From Chrysemys picta bellii (lineage: Eukaryota > Chordata > Testudines > Emydidae): 64,000 nt of DNA. Location of the stretch: positions 2,418,001-2,482,000 of the forward strand of contig NC_088800.1 in the NCBI RefSeq assembly GCF_011386835.1. The letters are read 5' to 3'. The notes below the pieces were generated by a model. The model was not told the DNA's origin and did not search any database. It worked only from the letters and a program-made list of their open reading frames with translations. This document shows positions 13,701 to 26,700 of the stretch, in pieces (within the stretch, counting starts at the first letter, position 1; the number at the start of each line of letters is the position of its first letter). The translations under genes and the position numbers were made by a program.

Positions 13701-14741
13701 CTGCCTTCAGACCTGAGCAGCTGGAGAGCGGTAGCTGCTAGTCAGGAGCCCAGCTCTGAAGGCAGAAATAAGGGTGGCATTGCCACCCTCACTTCTGTGG
13801 TGCTGCTGCTGGCAGGGCACTGCCTTCAGGGCAGGGCACCTGGCCAACAGCCGCTGCTCTCCGGCCGCCAAGAAGTAAGGGTGGCAATACTGCAAACCAT
13901 CCTTAAAATAACCTTGCAACCTCCCTGCAACTCCCTATTGGGTCAGCATCCCCAATTTGAGAAACGCTGGTCTCCCCGTGAAATCTGTATCATATAGGAT
14001 AAAAATACACAAGACCAGATTTCACGGGGGGAGACCAGATTTCACAGTACGTGACGTGTTTTTCATGACCATGAACTTGGTAGAGCCCTAATCTCATGAT
14101 ATTAAAGGTACCTTCCAGCATAAGGTCCATGTGCCTCTTGCACTGAACTTGCTCTTCCAACGCTTTTCATTTATGTCAGCACCATTGGCGCTTCCTCTTC
14201 AATTAGCAGCTTGGATGTACCACTGCTTCCTTCAACAGCAGAAACTCTCCCTGTCCCCTTCTGATGGCGACGGAGGAAGAGAAGTCATTTACCTATGACA
14301 GGTTTCAGAGTGGTAGCCATGTTAGTCTGTATCAGCAAAAAGAACAAGGAGTCCTTGTGGCACCTTGGAGACTAACAAATGTATTTGGGCATAAGCTTTC
14401 TTGGGCTAAAACCCACTTCATTGGATGCATGCAGTGGAAAATACAGTAGGAAGAGAGATGTATGTAATGAAAAAATGGGTGTTGCCATACCAACTCTAAC
14501 AAGACTAGGTTAGTGTTTTTGTTCTGTGGTGTGTGGTTGCTGGTGAGTATGGTAATTACATAAAGTAAAAACTTTCCCCGTGCTAATTTTTCCCCTACTG
14601 TTACTCACACCTTCTTGTCAACTGTTTGAAATGGGCCATCCTGATTATCACTACAAAAGTTTTTTTTTCCTCCTGTTAATAGCCCACCTTAATTGATTAG
14701 TTTTATTAGAATTGGTATGGCAACACCCATTTTTTCATGTT

Positions 14742-14786
<45 letters not shown>

Positions 14787-17700
14787 ATATATATTTTTTA
14801 ATATTAATATGCATCCAATGAAGTGGTTTTTAGCCCACAAAAGCTTATGCCCCAATAAATTTGTTAGTCTCTAAGTGCCACAAGTACTCCTGTTCTTTTT
14901 ACCTATGATAGTATCCCAACACTGTGCCTGGGACTGTAGGGCAGATATTTGCAGAACAGTGGGTCTCAGACCACTTAAGCCAGATAGTGAAGATGGGATC
15001 TGAGAATTGCAACTATATCCTCTCAAATTGCACTACTAAAACAAGGGTTTTTTCCTTTTAAAGAAACCATAACTGGCATTTTAAAAAATAAAGGGGCATT
15101 GCAGATGCATAGTGTGGTTAGTGGGGAGGGAGAGTAATTGATCTAACCACATTTTTAAAGGGGTAACACTGTTAATCTGTTTAGGCCTCAGAATTTACCT
15201 TCTGTAGCATCCTTGGAGGATGCCTGTAATGTAAAAAGACAAATTTTAATTAAAAAAAACAAACAACAAATTTGACTCCTCAGTGACCCAAACAAGGAAA
15301 TAACAGTGTAAATATGTGTATCATGCTCCAGGGATGTGGAATGTGTTTTTAACATCCTCTAAAAGGTAAATTTTTGAAGCTTAAATAGATTCTCTTAAAG
15401 GCTAAATATCAGGTCTGACACTCTGTCCTTAACTCAACCCCCATTGTGCCTAGATTTTTCAGACGAGATGGAGCGCATACTGTTTGCTGTTTGGAGACCC
15501 CTACAATATCGACACGGTGAGTTAAGGATGGATTGTCACACCAGGATTTTCATCCTGAAATCCAAATTTCCTTGCTTTTGTAAATTTCTTTTATAGGCTC
15601 TTAAAGTCTTAAGTCGCAATAATGTAAGGTGCTGGTGATAACACAGGTAACAACTGAGGAAGTGACTCATACTTTGACATCTCCATAAAGTGCAGCTCCT
15701 ACTTAAAATTCTTTTTAAAAGTCTGTATGGGCTAGTAGCTCTTACCTATTTCTAAACGTGTGCACTGTGCCAATTGAAAGTACACAAACCTATGTGATAT
15801 GCATGCTTCAGTGAGAATTCAGTGCATCCATTTAAAAAGGAACTGCAGATATTTAACTTTAAGACTTCCATTTATTTATTTTTGTGTTAGAAACTGGTGG
15901 TTTTAGAAGACTAGTCTTGGTCTGCTACCTGTTTACCAAAGGGTGAAGTCCTGGTGTCACTGAGATCAATGACAAAACTCTTACTGACACCAGTAGGGCT
16001 AAGTTCTGGCCTTTGCTCATAGATGGGTGTTGTGAATGTAAGGATTGAGTCTCATGTAACTGTGGGTTTAGGAATTTCTAAAATACTTATTCTGTGACCT
16101 GCTATAGTTTGTATATTGGAAAAGTATGCTGAGGACATTAAGTAATTTTTAATCAAATACAATGATTTGTAATGTGTAAGTTGTATTAATAGTACAAATG
16201 TGTTTTATGATGCTGGTTCTTACTGATGGGAAGAATGCCAGACAAGGACAGTTCGCTATCAAAAAACAGGCTTGACGTTTTCTAGAGATAAACTTCCCTG
16301 TACTTTTCTCTGCAAAATTTCAGGCTTCTGGCTGCTGGCACTGGACTCCTCAGGGGTTCTGCCCTTCTGACATGGCTGACCTAGCTACAGAAGTTTTCAC
16401 TTAGAACAGCTAGCAGGCAGTCAGAAGGCAGCCAGTGCTTTGGAATATGTGAAGAAAGACATGCTGTACTTTTAGAGAATCGGAACACATGAGCCAGTGG
16501 CAAACCTGTCCGAGAAGTCAGGAAAGGGAAGTCTTGTGGTTCTTTTTAAATAACATGATTTCCTAGGGCTCTGGCCAGAAGTGCTACCAAGACAACTGCG
16601 TTGACAGCTTTAGTAACCTGGGAATTGGAATTTGTTTACATTTTCCTCCCTTTGATAGAACATTCAGACTTCAGGCTCCACCTATCCTTTGAAACACATG
16701 TGTGTATGTTTCAGGTGTCCTTTGGCAAAATGAGGTAAAGCTGCATGAATAATGAAACTCAGGTCCCTAAGATGTGAAGTTTAATTTCCAGCTTTAACTT
16801 TCATATTATTGCTTAATGCTACAGCAAGAACTTGTATGCTGAATTTAAAAAGGCTGATGGGTTAAACTCTGACTTCCTTTTAACAGAGGGCTATGGTCAT
16901 GTATCAGTTCTTTGTTCTGAAAGCTCACATGGTCGGAAGCAATTCTCAGCATGCACACTTCAAGCTGTTTGAAAGTTGGCATTTCTGAGCTGACTCACTG
17001 GCAAGTGATCTTGTTGCCAAGTGGCATAATTTGTTCCACTGGCAGAATGGGAGCATAGCATTCTATTGTGAAGTGAAACTATTTAATGTTGAGTGTCTGA
17101 AAACGAAATCTTGCTTTGTTTTTTCTGTTATCAAGATGTGGTTGAGCTCTGGAAGACGAGCCATTCAAACTCCTCTGCCCACTGCTAGATTAGAACATTC
17201 CCATTAAAATTTTGCATCTTAAAATATTGACTTCAGTTGAAAATCAAACATCACTAAAAGGCTCCAGAACCCTGTTACTTTCTGGACAGTCACTAAAATG
17301 GCATTTACCTTTCAGTCTTTTGGTTACAGTGAGGTTCACTTCCTGTACTGAATTGTAATGCTGTTAAACTACTGCCAGTTACTATATATAACAATATTTA
17401 GTGTAGCCTTATACAGTATATATGACTATATCAGAAGATTGGCTGTCACAGAAAACTGAAATAACAGCTATTTTTTTAAAATCTACCCATTACTAGTGAA
17501 TTATTTTTTAACCTATTTCAAGAGGTGATCTTGGCATCGTGCTTTTTCTTTAGTAGTTCCCTGATGCACTGCCACTGTCTGTTAGACTTTGCAAAATGAA
17601 AGTCACTTTGACCTAATATAGTTAAAATAGCTTTGAAATTTAGGGATCTGAGAGATGGGAGAGCACAAGGCACCTGCATTGTACTGTACTTATCAATAGT

Positions 17701-20700
17701 GCAAAAAAACAGAACAGCTCCAGACCTAGGAGGGTTATTTGTTCTGACAAATTGCAGTGGTTCTTAAAGTACTTTAATTTATATTCCTGAATTATCACAA
17801 TTGCTCCAATTCTTATGGATTATAAAGACCCCCAGGCCTCTACTTCTAGTTGGTGTGTTTAAGAGTAACTTTTTTTTGCCTTTGTGTTCTGGTCAGAATT
17901 CCAATTGTGTGACATTCAACCTATCTGCTTCTATTTAACTTGTAGTCTTGGGTAGATTTCTCTTTTCTCTCTTTTCTCTCTTTTCTCCCCACACAAACTG
18001 AGTACTATCACTGATATGGAATGACAGCTATTCCACCCTGTTTGTGGCTGCATTTCAGTGGGAAGTGAAGTGATCCATTGCCTTTACCCTCCTCATCGAC
18101 ATGTGCAAAACACTGATACATTTTATGTGCCCCATGTTGTGGAAAAAAGTAACTCTTATAATGTCTCTTCTTCCCTAACCCTCCCCACTTCTGTGGTGCC
18201 TCCGCTTGTCCTCTGTTACCCAGCTAGTGCCTAGTCACTTACAGGGTAAGAGTTCAGAAGCTGGTTGGGAAACCCAATGTACATGCAGTTTCACTAGTGG
18301 CCTGATTCATTGCCAGCTGGACTTTAGTGAATGTTGGATTGGGCCCTAAAACAGTGTAAATGGAGGCTCCTTTGTGAAAAAAGGTTTTGTATGTGTACAT
18401 TGTCTTACTGGTGTTTAAAATATGAATAGACTGAAACCTGACCCGACACTATACTGAATTTCTGAAGATTCACTCTTACAGTATGGAACAAAATCACAAC
18501 ATGGTTTAGTGTATGGGAGCATATTTGTTAGTCATAACATTATAAAGAACATGACCCAAACACTTATGACAAACTAGATTTAGGTGACAGAACAAGAATT
18601 ATCTGGACTAAGTCATGGTATTAATATTAGAAATCTGCACTTGAAGATTGTTGTGAGTTCAATCCTTGAGGGGGCCACTTAGGGAGCTGGGGCAAAATCA
18701 GTACTTGGTCCTGCTAGTGAAGGCACGGGGCTGGACTTGATGATCTTTCAGGGTCCCTTCCAGTTCTGAGAGAGGTATATCTCCATATATTAAGATGATA
18801 GGCAAATATGAATGTGACAGACTTATGGATCAGCTCTTATTTAAGACTGTATCCAGACAACTTGAACCAGTGACCTGGCCTAGCAGATGCATATGTAACA
18901 CAGGCAGTTGTCTATATCCTAAAAAACAGTTGTGCTTGTATGTGATTGATTTTGGATTTTAGGCATAATTTACTTGATTTTAGGTTCATTCTGCATTTGT
19001 GAATGTTAAGAAAAGTAGTTGAAAGGGGTTTCCATGTTTTCATTTAAAGTAATCAACTTAAGTTCTCTAGGTCAGGGGTCGGCAACCTTTGGCACGCGGC
19101 TCGCCAGGGTAAGCACCCTGGCAGGCTGGGCCAGTTTTATTTACCTGCTGACGCGGCAGGCGGCCCCCCACTGGCTGCGGTTCGCCATCCCGGGCCAATA
19201 CGGGCGGTGGGAAGCCATGGCCAGCACATCCCTCACCTGCGCCACTTCCCGCTGCCCCTATTGGCCTGGGACGGTGAACCGCGGCCAGTGGGGGCTGCGA
19301 TCAGCCAAACCTGCCGCGTCAGCAGGTAAATAAAACTGGCCCGGCCCGCTAGGGTGCTTACCCTGGCGAGTCGCGTGCCAAAGATTGCCGACCCCTGCTC
19401 TAGGTGTTCATGGAAATGATTTCCCTATACAATTCAGATCAGCTTTTCATATTTGTATGCTGAATACAGAAGTGTAATGGGTTTAGAGAACAGTCTAAAG
19501 AATTGCCTTTAGATTAGAAACATGAAAAGGTACATGGAGTAGAGCAAGTGCTGAACAGTATCTTTGATGGTGTGAGTATGCTAGTGAATTGTTCTTGCCA
19601 ATCATGATGCAGATACGAAGGACAATCCATACTAGCTTCATACATCTTTATCATTCTGACATTGCTATTTACTTAAATTTCTTCTCATCCTCTGCATCTA
19701 TGGTGATAGTACTAAAACATGCCAATTTTACCTAAGATTAGACTGAGATTTAACTAATTTATAAACCTCCCTATCAAGCTGGATTCCTTTCATAGCACTG
19801 AGCTTATGATGGCCAGTTTCAGTATTTCAGGTATTGCCTAACTACAAATCTTAAGTAGTTACTGAAGATACACACATTATCCAAGGTAACTTTGAAGTAT
19901 CACCTCTGCACAGCATGTTGGATATTATTGATATAAATGTCAGTATCTCTTTTGAATACTAATAGTTCTTGGCCTCTATCTTGTATCAGAGAATTCCATA
20001 AGTTAGGCATGCATTTTTTTTTTTTTAAAATCCCCACCTGTATAATCTACTTCAATGTATACCCCAAATTAAGAAACACAGTAAAAGAACTAAAAGAGCC
20101 ACCGTGGCTTAACAACCATGTAAAAGAAGCAGTGAGAGATAGACTTCCTTTAAAAAGTGGAAGTCAAATCCTAGTGAGGCAAATAGAAAGGAGCATAAAT
20201 GCTGCCAAATTAAGTGCAAGAATGTAATAAGAAAAGCCAAAGAGGAGTTTGAAGAACAGCTAGCCAAAAACTCCAAAGGTGGTAATAAAATGTTTAAGTA
20301 CATCAGAAGCAGGAAGCCTGCTAAACAACTAGTGGAGCCCCTTGATGATCGAGATACAAAAGGAGCGCTTAAAGACGATAAAGTCATTGCAGAGAAACTA
20401 AATGGATTCTTTGCTTCAGTTTTCACGGCTGAGGATGTTAGGGAGATTCCCAAACCTGAGCTGGCTTTTGTAGGTGACAAATCTGAGGAACTGTCACGGA
20501 TTGAAGTGTCACGAGAGGAGGTTTTGGAATTAATTGATAAACTTAACATTAACAAGTCACCGGGACCAGATGGTATTCATCCAAGAGTTCTGAAAGAACT
20601 CAAATGTGAAATTGTGGAACTGTTAACTAAGGTTTGTAACCTGTCCTTTAAATCGGCTTCTGTACCCAATGACTGGAAGTTAGCTAATGTAACGCCAATA

Positions 20701-23700
20701 TTTAAAAAGGGCTCTAGAGGTGATCCCGGCAATTACAGACCGGCAAGTCTAACGTCTGTACCGGGCAAATTAGTCGAAACAATAGTTAAGAATAAAATTG
20801 TCCGACACATAGAAACTCATAAACTGTTGAGCAATAGTCAACATGGTTTCTATAAAGGGAAATAGTGTCTTACTAATCTATTAGAATTCTTTGAAGGGGT
20901 CAACAAACATGTGGACAAGGGGGATCCAGTGGACATAGTGTACTTAGATTTCCAGAAAGCCTTTGACAAGGTCCCTCACCAAAGGCTCTTATGTAAATTA
21001 AGCTGCCATGGGATAAAAGGGAAGGTCCTTTCATGGACTGAGAATTGGTTAAAAGACAGGGAACAAAGGGTAGGAATTAATGGTAAATTCTCAGAATGGA
21101 GAGGGGTAACTAGTGGTGTTCCCCAAGGGTCAGTCCTTGGACCGATCCTATTCAACTTATTCATAAATGATCTGGAGAAAGGGGTAAACAGTGAGGTGGC
21201 AAAGTTTGCAGATGATACTAAACTGCTCAAGATAGTTAAGACCAAAGCAGACTGTGAAGAACTTCAAAAAGATCTCACAAAACTAAGTGATTGGGCAACA
21301 AAATGGCAAATGAAATTTAATGTGGATAAATGTAAAGTAATGCACATTAGAAAAAATAACCCCAACTATACATACAATATGATGGGGGCTAATTTAGCTA
21401 CAAGTCAGGAAAAAGATCTTGGCGTCATCGTGGCTAGTTCTCTGAAAATGTCCATGCAGTGTGCAGAGGCGATCAAAAAAGCAAACAGGATGTTAGGAAT
21501 CATTAAAAAGGGGATAGAGAATAAGACTGAGACTATATTATTGCCCTTATATAAATAGATGGTACGCCCTCATCTCGAATACTGCGTACAGATGTGGTGG
21601 TCTCATCTCAAAAAAGATATACTGGCACCTAGAAAAGGTTCAGAAAAGGGCAACTAAAATGATTAGGGGGTTGGAACGGGTCCCATATGAGGAGAGATTA
21701 AAGATGCTAGGACTCTTCAGCTTGGAAAAGAGGAGACTAAGGGGGGATATGATAGAGGTATATAAAATCATGAGTGATGTGGATAAGGAAAAGTTATTTA
21801 CTTATTCCCATAATACAAGAACTAGGGGTCATCAAATGAAATTAATAGGCAGCAGGCTTAAAACAAATACAAGGAAGTTCTTCTTCACGCAGCACACAGT
21901 CAACTTGTGGAACTCCTTACCTGTGAAGGCTAGGACTATAACAGCGTTTAAAAGAGAACTGGATAAATTCATGGAGGTTAAGTCCATTAATGGCTATTAG
22001 CCAGGACGGGTAAGGAATGGTGTCCCTAGCCTCTGTCAGAGGATGGAGATGGATGGCAGGAGAGAGATCACTTGATCATTGCCTGTTAGGTTCACTCCCT
22101 CTGGGGCGCCTGGCATTGGCCACTGTCAGTAGACAGGATACTGGGCTAGATGGACCTTTGGTCTGACCCGGTACGGCCTTTATGTTCTTACGTACTTTTA
22201 TACTACCGTTCCAATCAAAACAGTCTTGTAAATGTTTTATTAAATGGAAAAAGCTGGCATAGGATTAACTATGGTGCTAAGAGCATACCACCAATAGCTT
22301 TTATCAGTTTAGAATTTGTTGCCATTAGCCTCGTTGGTTGTACCTTTATATTTATATTGGAGAAAGTAAATGACAGTGCCTTAGTGACAACCTCTACCTT
22401 CCTTTATTTTGTTAGTTTCTTCTTGCTATATAGTCAAGCGGGTTGGTGGGCTTTTGTTCATTGTCCTGGGTTTACTGGCTCAAGTTTCCTCTTGACTAAC
22501 TTTTTAAATACTTTTTAGAGATCTTTGTGTATAGGTGTCCCCAAAAATTCAGACTTATTTCTATTGATACCTTAAGACTTGAAATAATGTGTGTTTCCAT
22601 TTTTGCAGGAAAACAAAAAAGAACAAACAGAAAAGTAAGCATATTTTTATTCATAAGTTATAGTTTATTCAGTACATAATGGAAGATCTACTGGAACAGA
22701 TACTCATCTGATGTAAATTGCTATAGTTCTAATTAAAGTGGGGCTATGATCATTTACTTGGTTGGCGATCTGCCCAACTAAGTTTATGAAGTAACTTTTG
22801 TTTCAGATTTTAGGCTGTTAACCAGGTGGAAGCATTAAAAACATACAAATGGAAATGTCTGTCAGGGTCAAGACTGCTTACAAATTAAAAACCACACCAA
22901 GTGTTTGCATATACCAGTTCTGCAGTAGAATCGTTCTTTCTTAGATTACACAGGTGTTGGGTTCTCTTTCTTTTAGCATGGAATATTGTGCAGGCTCAGA
23001 TGCTGTAATATAGTGGGGATGTGAAGACATAAGAGTGGGTCTGCAATAGGACATATATTGCGTTGTAACCTGTAATCTTTGTGTCCAAGTTATCAATGTA
23101 GGGGATGTTTCAGGAGGGGAAATGATTTTTTTTTTTTATTGAAAAGAATGAATTCATCTGCAGTTTGAGACCTGCGTATAGTCAAACAAGTCCTTTAGTG
23201 AAAATGTCAGTAGAAAAACTATTGTTAGTGTAGATATAAAATGCATCTACAAACAAAATAGCTGTTTTTTGTTTGTGTAGCTCCTGGAATTGGGGAAGGC
23301 AGCAGTACCAGCGAGACTCCCCAGCCTCCTAGGAAGAAAAGGGCTCGAGTGGATCCCACGGTTGAAAGTGTATGTATTTTAACTCTGTAGTAACTCTCCA
23401 TTTAGCTGCAACAGATTGAATGGTTTATCTTGATAGTTATATTTCAATCTTGGTTACTGTTTTTAAAAAAAGTTCCTGGTGAAATCTGCAGCTTTGATCT
23501 GCTTTATCTTTTTGGTCACAAATGCATGACAAGTATGTCCAGTAATTTAAGCAGGGGAAAAATATTCCGAATAATATATTTACGTGAGTTAGCTTCCTAT
23601 CCCTGTTAATACAGAATTTCCAGACCTAGCACTCCAAGCTATCATTGTGCTTTTGGTAAAAAAGATAAGTCTATGGAGGAAAATGCCACCAGTTAACATG

Positions 23701-26700
23701 CTATAGTTGCGAGCAGCTTTCAGACTGAAATCTGAGAGCTTCGAGTTTGTTCTTTCCATCTCAAAGTACTGCTTTAGTTGATGCATCATCTTAAGTATTT
23801 CAGAGATAAAGGAATCGTTCGTAAGTGCCAAAGCTGCGAACATCAACAGTTTTATTAAAAAAAAAAAAGTCTATTTTCATAAGTTGATATTTAAGTAGTC
23901 TTAAATGAAAAACTTTTTTGGTTGGAGGAAAACATTTAATGTGTCAATAGTCTTTATATGGTATTCAATAGATCTATCAGACATGTGGGTCTATAGTCAG
24001 AGGTGCCATTGAGTCATCAGCACAGTGTGAAGGCATTTGTAACTGAAAGTGAAGTTGCATAGTAATATAACAACTTAAAAACTGGCTTATGATTATCTGT
24101 CAGTATTGACTGTTTTCCCTGTTCAACGAAGTGGTGGTGTTAGCATGAATTAACGAATAGGTAATGTAACAAAAGAGAAATAATACTCCCAAGTACAAAA
24201 GCTCTACTGGTTTTGTAAGGTTTGTATCTTAAAGTGCTGCTCCAGGGATATCTTTGTCTAACAGCTGAAATACAGTAAAATTCTAGCAAGAGTTGAACTG
24301 TATGTCACTTCATAAGATTCTAAGGTAACAATAGCAGCTGCAGTCTTCTATCTTTTGATAGACGTATGTAATGGCTACATTTTAGAAAATTGAGGCTGTG
24401 TGGGTATGATGACCAAAGTAGGATGACTTTTTTTGTTGTTTTTTGTTTTGTTTTTTCTTGATTCTTCAGGAAGAAACATTTATGAACAGAGTTGAAGTAA
24501 AGGTAAAAATTCCAGAAGAGCTGAAACCATGGCTTGTTGATGACTGGGATTTGATCACTAGGCAAAAACAGGTAACCCTCACATTGTGAAAATTATCCTT
24601 TATCTATAAGCATGTATACTGACTTCAACCGATAGTTTGGAACTTATGCTCTTTCCAACTGGGGGAATGTGTTGGTCTGTTTTTCAAGGTATACTTGGTA
24701 TTCTGTCTCCTCGAGGCTTATTTGACTGGGTTGTAGGTACTAGCTGGTTTCTTCCCACAGGTCACCTGTGATGTTCAGCAGAGCTGCGTGTTGTTGTCAG
24801 GAGCACATCCTGGAGCTTCCTTAAGTCCAGGCAGGCATAAACTAAAATGTCAACTTGCCCTTTTAAACTCATGGTGTTGCCTGTGGGTCTTTGTTGGCCT
24901 TTTGATACATACTCACTTTAGCTGGTAGAAAAAGCTGGTCCATAACATTTTATATAGACATTGACATGTTCTGTATCCTCGTCAATGATTAGATAGTGGC
25001 ATAGAGAGTACACCTACAAAGTTTCTGGATGATACCAAGCTGGGAGGGGTTGCAAGTGCTTTGGAGGACAGGATTAAAATTGAAAACTGGACAAACTGGA
25101 GAAATGGTCTGAAGTAAATAGGATGAAATTCAATAAGGACAAATACAAAGTACTCCACTCAGAAAGGATCTGGGGGTCATAGTGGACCACAAGCTAAATG
25201 AGTCAACAGTGTAACACTGTTGCAAAAAAAGTGAACATCATTCTGGGATGTATAAGCAGGAGTGTTGTAAGCAAGACACGAGAAGTAATTTTTCCACTCT
25301 ACTCCGCTGATTAGGCCTCAACTGGAGTATTGTGTCCAGTTCTGGGCACCACATTTCAGGAAAGATGTGGACAAATTGAAGAATGAGCAGAGAAGAGCAA
25401 CAAAAATGATGAAAGGTCTAGAAAACATGACCTATGAGGGGAAGATTGAAAAAATTGGGTTTGTTTAGTCTGGAAAAGAGAAGACTGAGAGGGGACTAGA
25501 CGGTCGTTACAAGGAGGAGAGGGAAGAATTGCTCTCCTTAACCTTTGAGGATAGGACAAGAAGCAATGGGCTTAAATTGCAGCAAGGGAGGTTTAGGTTG
25601 GACATTAGGAAAAACTTCCTAATTGTCAGGCTAGTTAAGCACTGGAATAGTTAAGCCTAGGAAGGTTGTGGAATCTCCATCATTGGAGGTTTTTAAGAAC
25701 AGGTTAGACAAACACCTGTCAGGGATGGTCTAGATGATACTTAGTCCTGCCATGGGTGCTGGGGGCTGTTTCCAGTCCTACGCTTCTATGATTAACCTTC
25801 AGGCTAGGAAAGGAGTTGAGAGAATGCCAAAGCCTAGAGTGGATCTTGAACTTGGATCTGCAGGGCTCCTGGTGGGCAGCTTGTTGCCAGCACAGGTGTG
25901 CTCGAGGACAGCAACAGTGGGTTCGTTGCCCGGTGTGCTTCGCGTCAATAAACACACCAGGTGGAGAAGCAAACAAAGTTTATTTGGGATCCCAAAGCGG
26001 TGCAAGGAGACTGGCAAGTCTCAAATCAAGCACATTAACAGGAACAGTTTTTCTTCTTTTATACATTTTGCAGTTAAGCCTCACCCCGCCCTTTCCCCTC
26101 TAGCCCTCCTTTTCACCCCCCCATTCCTCCCTCTACCCCTCCCGTCCCTGGTAATAGTTAAGTCATTCTTGGCAGCTATAAGCCTAGCTTGTTAGTAACT
26201 TCTTTAAACCGTTATCTTGTCCTTTTTCCCTTCAGCCAGAAACATGCAGGCCTCATGATTACCGCTTGAGCAGGGGGTTGCACACAGATAACTGGTTGCT
26301 TACATATTCCAATTGCACCTGGCTTTTGAGGTTGATTAGAGTTTAAACATGGAAGGATAGAGTTTGGTTCACTTAGGCCTAGTGCAGGAAGGCTTCATTG
26401 ACACTTAGTGGCCTTCCACCCTCCCGAGTTACCTAGGGTGAGGCCTAGTGATGTCAACAAGCTCATACTCCGGCCCTCCACCTGACAGCTTACTGGCATC
26501 AGCTAGAACTGGGACTCCTTGAAGCTCCGCTCAGATAGGGCGCTCCAGCCTGGGCCTGGTTGGTGAAACACAGGCGCTCCTCCATTGGATTGCTTTCCCC
26601 CTATTTGAGCCAGAGGGAAGAACAGCAAGTAGTCTTCTGTATAACTGAGCCCCACCCTGCTCTGGACTGCTCACCCAGCACTACCTGCTTGTCTCCTGGT

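Larger units (their letters stand above)
20050..22195 (+). mobile_element. CR1 LINE, 5'-truncated, includes RT domain
   Basis: It encodes the linker after the endonuclease, then reverse transcriptase with [33 protein letters not shown], a PQGSVLGP block and the catalytic FADD motif near 21207. The thumb region and 3' UTR follow, ending near GGTACGGCCTTTATG. The frame is broken by an in-frame TAG at 20863-20865, a second TAG at 21556-21558, and a shift near 21630. It lacks the ORF1 and endonuclease regions. It sits sense-oriented in the MORF4L1 intron and closely resembles the copy at 3595-4630. Confidence 0.93.

Noticed and set aside
14741..14798. TG/TA tract as regulatory Z-DNA element
   Set aside because: Simple microsatellite within a SINE arm; no further support for function.
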